This document shows positions 15,770-26,245 of a stretch of DNA of 40,636 nt, one piece after another. Location of the stretch: the NCBI GenBank assembly GCA_035457725.1, contig DATIBC010000050.1, positions 1 through 40,636 on the forward strand, written 5' to 3'. Every line of letters begins with the position of its first letter. The stretch's first letter is position 1. A model generated the notes under the pieces. That model saw only the letters and a program-made list of their open reading frames with translations, was not told the origin of the DNA and did not search any database. This DNA is from DATFES01 sp035457725. GTDB taxonomy: Bacteria > Pseudomonadota > Alphaproteobacteria > CACIAM-22H2. The translations under genes were made by a program, and so were the position numbers.

Positions 15770-16426
15770 TTACAGCCCCTCTAATATGGACCGTAAATGG
15801 TTCAAGTCAGGGCTCATCAGCCCTGGCGGAAAGCGTTGAATTTGTTCGGCTTCGCCGGCGCCTGGACCGACGAGGACCGGAACGCAGCCAGCGCGGTGCG
15901 CGCATTCCATATCGACCGCGGCATCGCCGACGAACCACACCTCGGGCCCAGGCGCGACTCCGCTCGCTTCGAGCGCCAGAAACACGGGCTCGATCGCCGG
16001 CTTGTCCTTGACTGCGTCGGTCGCGCCGACTAGGCGGCCGAAGCGCCGGCTCCAGCCAAGATGCGCCGCCTCCTTGCGCAAGATCGGCCCACTCTTGTTG
16101 CTGACCACGCCGAGATAGACCTCGGCCTCGAGGAATGCGGCGATCGCCGCCTCGGCCCCCGGCATCGCCCGCAGGGCCTCGAGATGGCATGCTTCGAACG
16201 TGCGATAGAATATCGCCCGGGCGTCCTCCCAGCGCGGCCCGAACAGCTCGGGAAAGCTGTCGCGCAGCGAGCGCCGCATGCGCAGCTTGGTTTCCTCGAG
16301 CGTCCACGTCGCGTGGCCGAAAGCCGCGAGCGTCGCGTTATACGCCTCGCGTATCGCCGGCCAGTTGTCGACCAGCGTGTTGTCCCAGTCGAAAAGTACC
16401 GCGCGCGGCCGCGCGAGCGTCCTCAC
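15770..16426 (-). CDS. HAD-superfamily hydrolase (phosphoglycolate phosphatase-like)
   Basis: A 218-residue haloacid dehalogenase-fold phosphatase. Motif I is LFDWDNTLVD with the nucleophile Asp13, motif II is VVSNKS, motif III lysine is in AVKDKPA, and motif IV is FVGDAAVDMECA. The long insert after motif I matches the Gph-like cap. It probably dephosphorylates a small phosphorylated metabolite; Gph itself is not certain. The start is GTG at 16426, which overlaps the stop of the aminotransferase gene as GTGA, so it is translationally coupled. Gene position between dat and hfq is a recurring alphaproteobacterial arrangement. Confidence 0.9.
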   Translation of the reverse strand: MRTLARPRAVLFDWDNTLVDNWPAIREAYNATLAAFGHATWTLEETKLRMRRSLRDSFPELFGPRWEDARAIFYRTFEACHLEALRAMPGAEAAIAAFLEAEVYLGVVSNKSGPILRKEAAHLGWSRRFGRLVGATDAVKDKPAIEPVFLALEASGVAPGPEVWFVGDAAVDMECAHRAGCVPVLVGPGAGEAEQIQRFPPGLMSPDLNHLRSILEGL

Positions 16427-17301
16427 GCGACCGAGCGCGCCGCGGCGCCTTCGCGTGCCCGCATGTAGCCGAAATACGCCTGCCGCAGTTTCGTCGTGAG
16501 CGACCCGGGTTTGCCGTTGCCGATCACCGTATCGTCGATCTGCGTCACCGGCAGCACCAGGGCGGAGGTCGAGGTGATGAACGCCTCGCGCGCCGCCTTC
16601 GCCTCGTCGAGCGAGAAGGCGCGTTCGACGAACTCGAGCCCTTCCTCGCGGGCCAGTCGGAGGACCGCGAGCCGCGTAACGCCGTTGAGGATTGCCTCGC
16701 TGGCGTTACGGGTGACCAGCTTGCGGTCCCCGGTGATGATCCAGGCGTTGGTCGAACTGCCTTCGGTCACCATCCCATTCTCTTCGACCATCCATGCTTC
16801 ATATGCGCCAGCCTCGCGCGCGGCCTGCTTGGCCAAGACGTTGGGTAGCAACGATACCGATTTGATATCGCACCGCCGCCAACGTATGTCGGGTAACGCG
16901 ATCACTTTGACGCCGTCTTCCCCGAAGCTCGCCGGTTGCGGTTTGGCGCGCCTTGCGGTCATCACCACCTGTGTCCTGGCATTGGCGGGAAACGGGTGAT
17001 CGCGCGGCGCCACGCCGCGGGTGAGCTGGAGATAGATGATCCCATTGTCGACGCCGTTGCGGCGCACGACCTCGGTCATCACCATCCCGAGCGCGCGGCG
17101 GCTCATCGGCATGGCGATCTTGAGCTCGGCGAGCGAACGCTCCAGGCGGACCAGATGCGGCTCCAAGTCGACGAAGCGTCCATCGGCCACCGCCACCACC
17201 TCGTAGACGCCATCGGCGAATTGATAGCCGCGATCCTCGATGTGAACCTGGGCGGCTCGGTGGGGAACGAATCGGCCGTTGACGTAGGCGACACGCGACA
17301 T
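16423..17301 (-). CDS. dat: D-amino-acid aminotransferase (class IV PLP enzyme)
   Basis: A 292-residue fold-type IV PLP transaminase that interconverts D-amino acids and 2-oxo acids, supplying D-alanine or D-glutamate to the cell wall. The N-terminal YVNGRFVPH and HIEDRGYQFADGVYEV are diagnostic. The PLP lysine is Lys147 in DIKSVSLLPNVLAK, and TEGSSTNAW (phosphate-binding) and EAILNGVTR follow. Branched-chain aminotransferase and aminodeoxychorismate lyase are related alternatives, but DRGYQFADGVYE fits D-amino-acid aminotransferase best. It lies 50 bases after trkA and overlaps the next gene (GTGA). Confidence 0.92.
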   Translation of the reverse strand: MSRVAYVNGRFVPHRAAQVHIEDRGYQFADGVYEVVAVADGRFVDLEPHLVRLERSLAELKIAMPMSRRALGMVMTEVVRRNGVDNGIIYLQLTRGVAPRDHPFPANARTQVVMTARRAKPQPASFGEDGVKVIALPDIRWRRCDIKSVSLLPNVLAKQAAREAGAYEAWMVEENGMVTEGSSTNAWIITGDRKLVTRNASEAILNGVTRLAVLRLAREEGLEFVERAFSLDEAKAAREAFITSTSALVLPVTQIDDTVIGNGKPGSLTTKLRQAYFGYMRAREGAAARSVA

Positions 17302-17351
17302 GGGCGAGTAACTCCGCGGGAGAGGCGAGGTACGATCTATAGCCGACCGGC

Positions 17352-18728
17352 TCAGAAATATTCCAGGCGGACCGAGAATATCTTCTCGACCGATTTGATA
17401 GCGCTGTAGGTGGCGAACAGCACGACGCGATCACCGGGCCGCGCGACCGTGTCGGCGCGTGGGATGATCACCTGCTTGCCGCGAACCAACGCGCCGATGA
17501 TCACCCCGTCCGGCAGCTCGGCGTCGCGAATCGGCTTGTTCACCAGACTCGACGTTTCGAGCGCCTCGGCTTCGATGATCTCACCGAATCCCTCGCGCAG
17601 CGAGTGGACGGAGCGAATGCGGCCGCGGCGGACCTGTTGCAGGATGGTCGACACCGTGATCGCCCGCGGACTGACGACAACGTCGATGCCAAGCGAGGTG
17701 ACGAGCGAGGAATAGGTCGGCTTGTTGATCAGGGTCACCGCGCGCTTGGCGCCGGCGCGTTTGGCGAGCAGCGAGGCGAGGATGTTGGTTTCGTCATCGT
17801 TGGTGATCGCCAGAACCGCCTCGGCGGTGGCGATGTTCGCCTGCTCGAGCATGTCGGGATCGAGCGCGTCGCCATGCATGACCACGGTCCTGCCGAGGTG
17901 TTCGGCGATGAACTCGGCGCGCGCCTGATTGAACTCGATGATCTTGGCCGACACGACCGCCTCGCCTTTTTCCAGCTCCTGGGCGAGGAACAGGCCGATG
18001 TTGCCGCCGCCGAGTATCACCACGCGGCGGTGCGCCGATTCGTCGTGGCCGAACAGCAGCAAGGCGCGCGCGACATGTTCGGTGTCGGCGACGAAATAGA
18101 CTTCATCGCCGACCAGCATGGCGTCGTCGCCCGATGGCGCGAATGCGCTGGCGCCGCGGACGATGCCGACGACGACGATGTTGAGATCGGGAAACAGCCC
18201 GGTGAGCTGGCGCAAGGGGGTGTTGACGATCGGGCAGTCCTGCTCGCAGCGCACGCCGATCAGCCGCACTTTGTCGTCGGCGAGCGGGATCATGTCGAAG
18301 GCGCCGGGAACCTTGAGCCGGCGTCCGATGGCGCGCGCCACCTCGATTTCCGGCGAAATTATGATGTCGATCGGCAGGCGGTCGCGCGCGTAGAGGTCGG
18401 CCCAAGTCGGATTGAGGTAGCTCTGGGCGCGAATGCGGGCGATCTTCGTCGGCACCTCGAACAGCGAATGCGCCACCTGGCAGGCGATCATGTTGACTTC
18501 GTCGGCGTAGGTGACGGCGACAAGCAGATCGGCGTTCGCGGCACCGGCGCGCTCAAGCACGTCGGGGTGCGAGGCATGACCGACGGCGCCCTGCACGTCG
18601 AGCGTGCGGGTGATTTTCTGCACCAGATCCTCGTCCTGGTCGATAACCGTGACGTCGTTGTCCTCGGCGGCGAGGGTTCGCGCGATGTGGTAGCCCACCT
18701 GGCCGGCGCCGCAGACGAGCACTCTCAT
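17352..18728 (-). CDS. trkA: Trk potassium uptake protein TrkA
   Basis: A 458-residue peripheral membrane protein that gates the Trk K+ channel in response to NAD(H) or nucleotides. It has two RCK units, each a Rossmann NAD-binding domain plus a TrkA_C domain. The first nucleotide loop is CGAGQVGYHIA (residues 6-16) and the second GGGNIGLFLAQELE begins near residue 240. The last domain ends in RPGDRVVLFATYSAIKSVEKIF. Length is that of full TrkA. It follows ntrX by 27 bases, the standard alphaproteobacterial order. The TrkH channel partner is not in the window. Confidence 0.97.
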   Translation of the reverse strand: MRVLVCGAGQVGYHIARTLAAEDNDVTVIDQDEDLVQKITRTLDVQGAVGHASHPDVLERAGAANADLLVAVTYADEVNMIACQVAHSLFEVPTKIARIRAQSYLNPTWADLYARDRLPIDIIISPEIEVARAIGRRLKVPGAFDMIPLADDKVRLIGVRCEQDCPIVNTPLRQLTGLFPDLNIVVVGIVRGASAFAPSGDDAMLVGDEVYFVADTEHVARALLLFGHDESAHRRVVILGGGNIGLFLAQELEKGEAVVSAKIIEFNQARAEFIAEHLGRTVVMHGDALDPDMLEQANIATAEAVLAITNDDETNILASLLAKRAGAKRAVTLINKPTYSSLVTSLGIDVVVSPRAITVSTILQQVRRGRIRSVHSLREGFGEIIEAEALETSSLVNKPIRDAELPDGVIIGALVRGKQVIIPRADTVARPGDRVVLFATYSAIKSVEKIFSVRLEYF

Positions 18729-18755
18729 GGCAGCCTCGCGTTGAGGAAGGACGCG

Positions 18756-20162
18756 CTACGAATCGAGGACCTGCGGCCGATCGGTGCCGTGGACGCCCAG
18801 AGATTTGAGCTTGCGATGCAGGGCCGACCGCTCCATGCCGACGAACGTCGCCGTGCGCGAAATGTTGCCGCCGAAACGGGTGACCTGGGCCAGCAGATAT
18901 TGGCGCTCGAACAACTCGCGCGCCTCGCGCAACGGCAGGCCCATGATCTCGGCACCATACTCGCCCTTGAGCCCCGAGGGCAGCGTCGCGCCGAGCTCGG
19001 GTGGAAGCATGTCGGCGCGCACGGGCGTCCCCGGGTCGCCAGGAGCCATGATCAGCAGCCACTCGATCACGTTGCGGAGCTGGCGGGCGTTGCCGGGCCA
19101 CTCGTAGGCCTGCAGCGCCGCCATCGCATCTTCGCCGATCTCGCGCGCCGGCAGGCCCGCCGCCGCCGCCGAACGGCCCATAAAATCGCGGGCGAGCGGA
19201 GCGATGTCCTCGCGCCTTTCGCGCAACGGCGGGACGCGAACCGGCACCACGTTTAGTCGATAGAACAGATCCTCGCGGAACCGGCCGGCGGAGATCTCGG
19301 CGCCAAGTTCCTTGTTGGTCGACGCCAGCACGCGGACATCGACGCCGACCTTGGCCCGTCCGCCGACCCGCTCGAACGTCTGTTCCTGCAGCACGCGCAC
19401 GATCTTTCCTTGCGTCTCCAGCGGCATGTCGGCGACCTCGTCGAGGAAGAGCGTTCCGTTATGCGCCTCCTCGAACGTTCCGACCTTTGACGGGCTATCG
19501 GGACCGAGCGCGCCGCTCTCGGCGCCAAACAGTTCGATTTCGAAGCGGTCCGGATGCATGCTGGGGCAATTCAGAACGACGAATGGTCCGGTGGCGCGGC
19601 GCGAGTGGGCGTGAATCAGGCGCGCAACGACCTCTTTTCCAGCGCCGGCCGGTCCGGTGATCAGCACGCGGCTTCCAGTCGGCGCGACGCGCTCGATCGC
19701 CTGCCGGACGCCGTTGATCAACGACGATGTACCGACCAGCTCGTTGGGCGCGCCCGCGCGCAGCCGTAGTTCGTCGTTCTCGCGCCTGAGACGCGCCGCC
19801 TCGATCGCCCGCTCGACGACCAGGAGCAGCCTGTCCGCCTTGAACGGCTTTTCGATGAAGTCGTACGCCCCGCGTTTGATCGCCGCCACCGCGGTCTCGA
19901 TGTTGCCGTGCCCGCTTATGACGACGACCGGCAAGCTCGGATGCTCGCGTTTCACGACGTCGAGCAACTCAAGCCCGTCCATAGGACTGCCTTGCAGCCA
20001 GATGTCGAGTACGAGGAGGGTCGGTCGGCGCGTGCGGATCGCCTGAAGCGCAGCGTTGGAATCGCCGACCGCACGGGTTTGATGCCCGTCGTCCTCAAGG
20101 ATGCCGGCGATCAGCATGCGGATGTCCGCCTCGTCGTCGACGATCAAGATGTCATGCGCCAT
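18756..20162 (-). CDS. ntrX: Nitrogen response regulator NtrX, without a GAFTGA loop
   Basis: A 468-residue response regulator, partner of NtrY. It has a receiver domain (phosphoacceptor Asp53 in LLVLDIW), an AAA+ domain with Walker A GPAGAGKE and Walker B GTLFLDEVADMP, and a C-terminal Fis-type helix-turn-helix (GNISRTATFVGMERSALHRKL). The sigma-54 contacting GAFTGA loop is missing: after ELFGAE the sequence reads SGALGPDSPSKVG. This is known for other alphaproteobacterial NtrX proteins, which are thought to act with other sigma factors. The start overlaps the ntrY end by 11 bases. trkA follows. Confidence 0.96.
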   Translation of the reverse strand: MAHDILIVDDEADIRMLIAGILEDDGHQTRAVGDSNAALQAIRTRRPTLLVLDIWLQGSPMDGLELLDVVKREHPSLPVVVISGHGNIETAVAAIKRGAYDFIEKPFKADRLLLVVERAIEAARLRRENDELRLRAGAPNELVGTSSLINGVRQAIERVAPTGSRVLITGPAGAGKEVVARLIHAHSRRATGPFVVLNCPSMHPDRFEIELFGAESGALGPDSPSKVGTFEEAHNGTLFLDEVADMPLETQGKIVRVLQEQTFERVGGRAKVGVDVRVLASTNKELGAEISAGRFREDLFYRLNVVPVRVPPLRERREDIAPLARDFMGRSAAAAGLPAREIGEDAMAALQAYEWPGNARQLRNVIEWLLIMAPGDPGTPVRADMLPPELGATLPSGLKGEYGAEIMGLPLREARELFERQYLLAQVTRFGGNISRTATFVGMERSALHRKLKSLGVHGTDRPQVLDS

Positions 20163-22503
20163 GGATTGCTGCCTTCGCTTTTGGCGGCGGCGTTTGGTCG
20201 GCGTCGTCCGATTCCGGTTCGGCCTCGCGGGTGAGCGGCGCCGGGAATCGCAAACAAACGCGGGCGCCGCCGCCCGCGCGATCGGCCAAGATCAATTCGC
20301 CGCCATGATCTTCCATGATTTTCTTGACGATCGCCAGCCCGAGCCCGGTGCCCTTGGCGCGCGTCGTAACGTAAGGCTCGGTCAAGCGGTCACGGTCGCC
20401 GACCGGCAGACCTTTGCCGTTGTCCTCGACGCTGACGATGCAGCCGCCGTCGGCCATTTCGACGCGCACCGTTATTTCGCCAAGCGGGATCGCGCCAGTC
20501 TCGGGCAGCTCGCGAGCATGGATCGAGTCGATCGCGTTCTGCAGCAGATTGGTCAGTGCCTGCGCCACTTGGCGCGGGTCGATCAACAATACGATCGGCG
20601 TCGGCGGAACGAGGCTCGTGAAGCGAATCTCCGGCCGCGCATTGCGCTGCAGGAAGACGGTCTGCCGCACCAGTTCGTTGATATCATCGGGCCGCATCAC
20701 CGGCTGCGGCATACGCGCGAACGACGAGAATTCGTCGACCATGCGTCCGATGTCGGCGACTTGGCGAATGATCGTCTCAGTGCAAATGCGGAACGTCTCG
20801 GGATCGTTGCTGATCTCGCCAAGATATTTGCGCTTGAGCCGCTCGGCCGACAGTTGGATCGGTGTCAGCGGATTCTTGATCTCGTGCGCGATGCGCCGCG
20901 CGACGTCGGCCCACGCCGCCGTGCGCTGCGCCGCCTCGAGCGCCGTAACGTCATCGAACGTGACGACATAGCCGATCGCCCCGCCCTCGAGCGGTTCGCC
21001 CGCGATGCGCACGGTTAGCATGCGGCGACGGGAGTCGCGCTGCACGGCGATGGCGTCATGGGCGACGCGTCCCGGAGCGGTGCGCGCCGCTTCGAGGAGC
21101 GGCGCCATTTCCGGCACGACGTCGGCAAAATCGGCGCCGATCATGCGGTCGAGATCGATGCCGAGCAGTGTCGACGCCGAACGGTTCGGCAAGTTGATGC
21201 GCCCTACCCCGTCGAGGCCGATCACACCCGCGGTCACGCCCGACAGCACCGCCTCGGTGAAACGACGGCGATAATCGAGCTGGCGGTTCGCCTCGCCCAC
21301 CTCGCGCTGCTGCGTCTCGAGTTGGGTCGTCATGCGGTTGAAGGCGCGCGAGAGCGACCCCAGTTCATCGTCATCGGGACTTTCCGGAACTCTCGCGCCG
21401 AGATCGCCTTCGCGCACCCGTTCGGCGGCGTCGATCAACCTGCCGATAGGTCGCACCAGCCGATTGGCGAGGACCAGGCCCGTCCACACCGCGGCGAGCA
21501 GCAACAACAGCGCAACCAGAACGAAAATCATCGCGAACGTGATCTGCAGCCCCGAGCGACGGCCCTCGAGACTCTCGTAGGCGGCGACCGCGTCGCGCGT
21601 GCGATCGACATGCGCGACCACGCGCGCTTCGATAAACCGGCCAGCGAGAAGGAACACGTCTCGGATACGCTCAAGACGAACTAGCACGCGAACGCGGTCG
21701 CCGAGAACGCCGGTCGGATCGTCGGCGTCGGGGTTGAAGACTACCATTTCGCCGCCGCGCGCCTTCTCGATCGCCCAGCCGGGCAATTCGGTGAAGACCA
21801 ACGACAAGGTTAGCCCCGAATGAGCCAACACGCGGCCGTTGACGTCGAAGACGACGATCTCGGACAGCGAGCGCACGGCCGCTTGGACGCCGATGAACTG
21901 CTGCAGTTGCCGTGGATTGGTGATGAGCGCCACGCCGGCGCGATCGAGATCGGCGCCGATCTCGCGCACGTCGGTGGTTATCGTGTTGCGATGCTCGTTG
22001 AGATACGCCTCGGCGACGGCGAGCGATTCGCCAAGCGCCGAGCGCACCTTGTCGCTGAACCACGCCTGCACGCCGAGATTGAAAAACAGCGCCGAGAAGA
22101 CGGCGACCACGATCGCCGGCGCGGCGGCAAGCGCGCTGAACATCAGCACCAGTCGAACATGGAGCTTCGACCCCGCCGACCCGCGGCGATGCTCGGCCCA
22201 TAGCTGGACGATGCGCCGCGCCACCACGACGCCGAGCGTCAGGAGCAGGACCAGGTCCAGATTGAGCAGCAGCAGGACGGTACGCGGATCGGGCGCGAAG
22301 TCCTCTCCGGTCAACGCGCCATAGGTCGCCATCCCCGCCGCGACCGCCGCGAGCGTCAGCGCGATCGCCAGCTTGCGCGACAGGCCGATGCGCGACGCCC
22401 ATAGGCGAAGGCGCACGAAGATAGTCCTGCCGATCGCCGATGAATCCGTGGTCATACCGGAGCAATCGCGCAACATGAGCGACCGCCACTGCTCCATCGT
22501 CAT
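20152..22503 (-). CDS. ntrY: Nitrogen sensor histidine kinase NtrY
   Basis: A 783-residue membrane histidine kinase. It has about three N-terminal hydrophobic segments between residues 40 and 145, a periplasmic region, a further membrane helix near 325-350, then HAMP, a PAS-like region (EAVLSGVTAGVIGLD) and the kinase core. The phosphorylated His is His540 in RRIAHEIKNPLTPIQLSAERL, split as RRIAHEIKNPL and TPIQLSAERL. The ATP-binding motifs are NLLQNAID, VEDNGKGLP and GTGLGLAIVKKI. ATG at 22503 is used; an ATG at 22455 (MTTDSSAIG) is possible since neither has a strong ribosome site. It overlaps ntrX by 11 bases. Confidence 0.96.
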   Translation of the reverse strand: MTMEQWRSLMLRDCSGMTTDSSAIGRTIFVRLRLWASRIGLSRKLAIALTLAAVAAGMATYGALTGEDFAPDPRTVLLLLNLDLVLLLTLGVVVARRIVQLWAEHRRGSAGSKLHVRLVLMFSALAAAPAIVVAVFSALFFNLGVQAWFSDKVRSALGESLAVAEAYLNEHRNTITTDVREIGADLDRAGVALITNPRQLQQFIGVQAAVRSLSEIVVFDVNGRVLAHSGLTLSLVFTELPGWAIEKARGGEMVVFNPDADDPTGVLGDRVRVLVRLERIRDVFLLAGRFIEARVVAHVDRTRDAVAAYESLEGRRSGLQITFAMIFVLVALLLLLAAVWTGLVLANRLVRPIGRLIDAAERVREGDLGARVPESPDDDELGSLSRAFNRMTTQLETQQREVGEANRQLDYRRRFTEAVLSGVTAGVIGLDGVGRINLPNRSASTLLGIDLDRMIGADFADVVPEMAPLLEAARTAPGRVAHDAIAVQRDSRRRMLTVRIAGEPLEGGAIGYVVTFDDVTALEAAQRTAAWADVARRIAHEIKNPLTPIQLSAERLKRKYLGEISNDPETFRICTETIIRQVADIGRMVDEFSSFARMPQPVMRPDDINELVRQTVFLQRNARPEIRFTSLVPPTPIVLLIDPRQVAQALTNLLQNAIDSIHARELPETGAIPLGEITVRVEMADGGCIVSVEDNGKGLPVGDRDRLTEPYVTTRAKGTGLGLAIVKKIMEDHGGELILADRAGGGARVCLRFPAPLTREAEPESDDADQTPPPKAKAAIHGA

Positions 22504-22545
22504 CGCACTGTTGCCGGAGCGAGGGCGGCCCGATTCTGCCGTTCG

Positions 22546-23997
<1,452 letters not shown>

Positions 23998-24007
23998 GTC
24001 GCGATCC

Positions 24008-25132
24008 CTATGTCTCGTCGGCGCCGCCGTGAATCGGCAGCATCACCCGAAAGATCGTGCGGCGCGGCTGGCTGTCGAATTCGATCACCCCGCCATGGTC
24101 GCCGACGATCTTGGCCACTAATGCAAGACCCAGGCCGGTGCCGTTAACCTTTGTCGTGACAAACGGATCGAACAGGTGCGGTCGCAGGTCGTCGGGAATT
24201 CCTTCGCCGTTGTCCTGCACCGAGACGACCAAGGGCAGCTTCAGCCGCGAGTCGCTCCCCGGCACCGCCAGACGAACGCCGTGCTGGTAGGCCGTCGCCA
24301 GGACGATGTCGCCTCCGGTCGGAGGGCAGGCCTCGGCGGCGTTCTTGATCAGATTGAGGAACACCTGGACGAGCTGATCGCGGCTGCCCAAGACCGTCGG
24401 CAGCGAAGGATCGTAGTTCTCGGTGAAGCGCACATGTCGCGCGAACCCGTTCTGCGCCAACTTCCGCACATGTTCGAGAACCTGGTGGATGTTGACCGCG
24501 CCGCGTTCCGGTGGCCGCCGGTCGGAGAACACCTCCATGCGATCGACGAGCGCGCAAATACGGTCGGTCTCGTCGCATATGAGGCGCGTCAACTCGCGCT
24601 CTTCGTCGGGCAAAGATTGCTCGAGCAGCTGCGCTGCGCCGCGAATACCCGAAAGTGGATTTTTCACCTCGTGCGCCAGTAACGCCGCCATCGCCGTAAC
24701 CGAGCGCGCGGCGCCGCGATGGATCAGCTGCTGGTCGATCTTGCGGGCAATCGACCGTTCATGGATCGAGATAACGACCGATCGCGCGTCGTCGGAGAGT
24801 GGCGCGGCGCGTATGGTGACGAAATGCGCACCGATCCGCGGGTTTTCGATCGTTACCCCCTCCTCCGACACCGACGCCCCGGCGTACCGCACCTGGGCGA
24901 CGACGGCGGCGAGCGGACTGTCGGCCGGAACGATTTCGGCGAGCTTCAGGCCGCAAAGGTGGTTGGCGCTCGAATCGAAGAAATGCTCGGCCGCCGGATT
25001 CACATGGTGGATAACGTCGCCCTCGCCGACCACCAAGACGATATCGGGAAGCGCGCCAACGATGCTGGCGGGATCGACGACATCGGTCGCCGACGGCGAC
25101 GGCGGCCGTGACGCAGCGATGCGCGTCCTCAT
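24008..25132 (-). CDS. ntrB: Nitrogen sensor kinase/phosphatase NtrB
   Basis: A 374-residue soluble histidine kinase that phosphorylates or dephosphorylates NtrC under PII control. A PAS domain lies at about residues 20-120 (PDIVLVVGEGDVIHHVNPAAE). The phosphorylated His is His154 in LLAHEVKNPLSGIRGAAQLLE, split as LLAHEVKNPL and SGIRGAAQLLE. The ATP-binding motifs are NLIKNAAEA, VQDNGEGIP and GTGLGLALVAKI. The ATG at 25132 overlaps the dusB stop (ATGA), which supports this start over the longer frame to 25270 that runs inside dusB. The dusB-ntrB-ntrC order is typical of alphaproteobacteria. Confidence 0.97.
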   Translation of the reverse strand: MRTRIAASRPPSPSATDVVDPASIVGALPDIVLVVGEGDVIHHVNPAAEHFFDSSANHLCGLKLAEIVPADSPLAAVVAQVRYAGASVSEEGVTIENPRIGAHFVTIRAAPLSDDARSVVISIHERSIARKIDQQLIHRGAARSVTAMAALLAHEVKNPLSGIRGAAQLLEQSLPDEERELTRLICDETDRICALVDRMEVFSDRRPPERGAVNIHQVLEHVRKLAQNGFARHVRFTENYDPSLPTVLGSRDQLVQVFLNLIKNAAEACPPTGGDIVLATAYQHGVRLAVPGSDSRLKLPLVVSVQDNGEGIPDDLRPHLFDPFVTTKVNGTGLGLALVAKIVGDHGGVIEFDSQPRRTIFRVMLPIHGGADET

Positions 25133-26127
25133 GCCGCGGCCATCGCCGGGCGCCGCTCGATCACCTGCGCCCATGCCATGCGCAGTGCCGCCACGACCTG
25201 AGCCGGATCGGCCAAAGTCATGATCCGGGCGCGAAATTCGGCGGCGCCCGGAAACCCACGCGCGTACCAAGCGAGATGCTTGCGCGCCACGCGCAGACCA
25301 GCGGCCATGCCGTAATGCGTCAGCATGTCGTCATAGTGACCAAGCACGATCGCCAGTTGCTGCGAAGGATCGGGATCGGCCAGCCTGTGGCCGGTCGTGA
25401 GGAAGTGCGCGACCTGACGCAAGAACCACGGCCGCCCGTATGCGCCGCGGCCGATCATCACTCCGTCGGCCTGCGATTGGGCGAGGGCGCGCGCCGCCTC
25501 GTCGAGCGAGGTGATATCGCCGTTGACGACCACCGGAATGGCGACCGATTCCTTGACCTTGCGGACGAACGCCCAATCGGCGCGCCCGTCATAGAACTGG
25601 CAACGCGTGCGGCCATGGACGGCGATCATTTTGATCCCGCATTCCTCGGCGATGCGCGCGAGGCGCGGCGCATTCAAGCTCGAATGGTCCCACCCCATGC
25701 GCATCTTAAGAGTTACAGGGAGATTCACCGCCTTCACCGTCGCGGCCAAGATGCGCGCGGCATTCGTCTCGTCGCGCATCAACGACGATCCGGCGTGGCC
25801 GTTAACGACTTTCTTCACCGGGCAACCGAAGTTGATGTCGATGAGCGCCGCGCCGCGGTCGGCGTTTAGTCGCGCCGCCTCGGCCATCGTTTGGGGCTCG
25901 CACCCAGCGAGCTGGACGGCCATCGGAAACTCCTCGGGCGAAGTCTTGGCCATCAGCAACGACTGCCTGGTCTCGCGGATCATCGCCTGGCTGGCGATCA
26001 TCTCCGAAACGACCAATCCGGCGCCTTGCTGCTTGACGAGGCGGCGGAACGGCAGATCGGTGACGCCCGACATCGGCGCAAGAATCACCGGGGCATCTAA
26101 CGATACTTTATCGATCAGAATGCTCAT
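25129..26127 (-). CDS. dusB: tRNA-dihydrouridine synthase (DusB/NifR3)
   Basis: A 332-residue FMN-dependent TIM-barrel enzyme that reduces uridines in the D-loop of tRNA. Motifs: LAPMSGVTDLPFRRL (FMN site), INFGCPVKKV with the catalytic Cys102, KMRMGWD, VHGRTRCQFYDG, NGDI and IGRGAYGRPW. It is the gene called nifR3 in Rhodobacter, where it heads the ntrBC operon, as here: its stop overlaps the ntrB start. The ATG at 26127 has little Shine-Dalgarno signal. A short dyad (TTGC-N6-GCAA at 26182-26195) lies upstream. Confidence 0.97.
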   Translation of the reverse strand: MSILIDKVSLDAPVILAPMSGVTDLPFRRLVKQQGAGLVVSEMIASQAMIRETRQSLLMAKTSPEEFPMAVQLAGCEPQTMAEAARLNADRGAALIDINFGCPVKKVVNGHAGSSLMRDETNAARILAATVKAVNLPVTLKMRMGWDHSSLNAPRLARIAEECGIKMIAVHGRTRCQFYDGRADWAFVRKVKESVAIPVVVNGDITSLDEAARALAQSQADGVMIGRGAYGRPWFLRQVAHFLTTGHRLADPDPSQQLAIVLGHYDDMLTHYGMAAGLRVARKHLAWYARGFPGAAEFRARIMTLADPAQVVAALRMAWAQVIERRPAMAAA

Positions 26128-26245
26128 AATTTGGGCAATAGGCTTGGCTGACTAAGCTTTGCGCAAGTCCTAGCGCGAATTTTGCTGCAATGCAATACGG
26201 TCCTTTTCGGCCGGCCGCCGCGATATGCAGGTCCCGACCCGGACG
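26128..26245 (-). promoter_or_regulatory. dusB-ntrBC operon upstream region with a TTGC-N6-GCAA dyad
   Basis: These 118 bases lie between the YpjD-like gene and dusB. They contain TTGCTGCAATGCAA (26182-26195), which has TTGC/GCAA arms six bases apart, and nearby GCGC-rich imperfect arms at about 26160-26178. It does not match the NtrC consensus (GCAC-N5-GTGC) well. The promoter of the dusB-ntrBCYX run is likely here, but no firm -35/-10 can be given. Confidence 0.35.

Noticed and set aside
17604..19256. A 550-codon open frame antisense to trkA and ntrX
   Set aside because: The sense strand encodes two complete conserved proteins. The antisense product is His/Asp/Arg-rich with no recognisable domain.
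24008..25270. A longer NtrB starting inside dusB
   Set aside because: The extra 46 residues are a shadow of dusB. The ATGA overlap at 25129-25132 gives a normal start.
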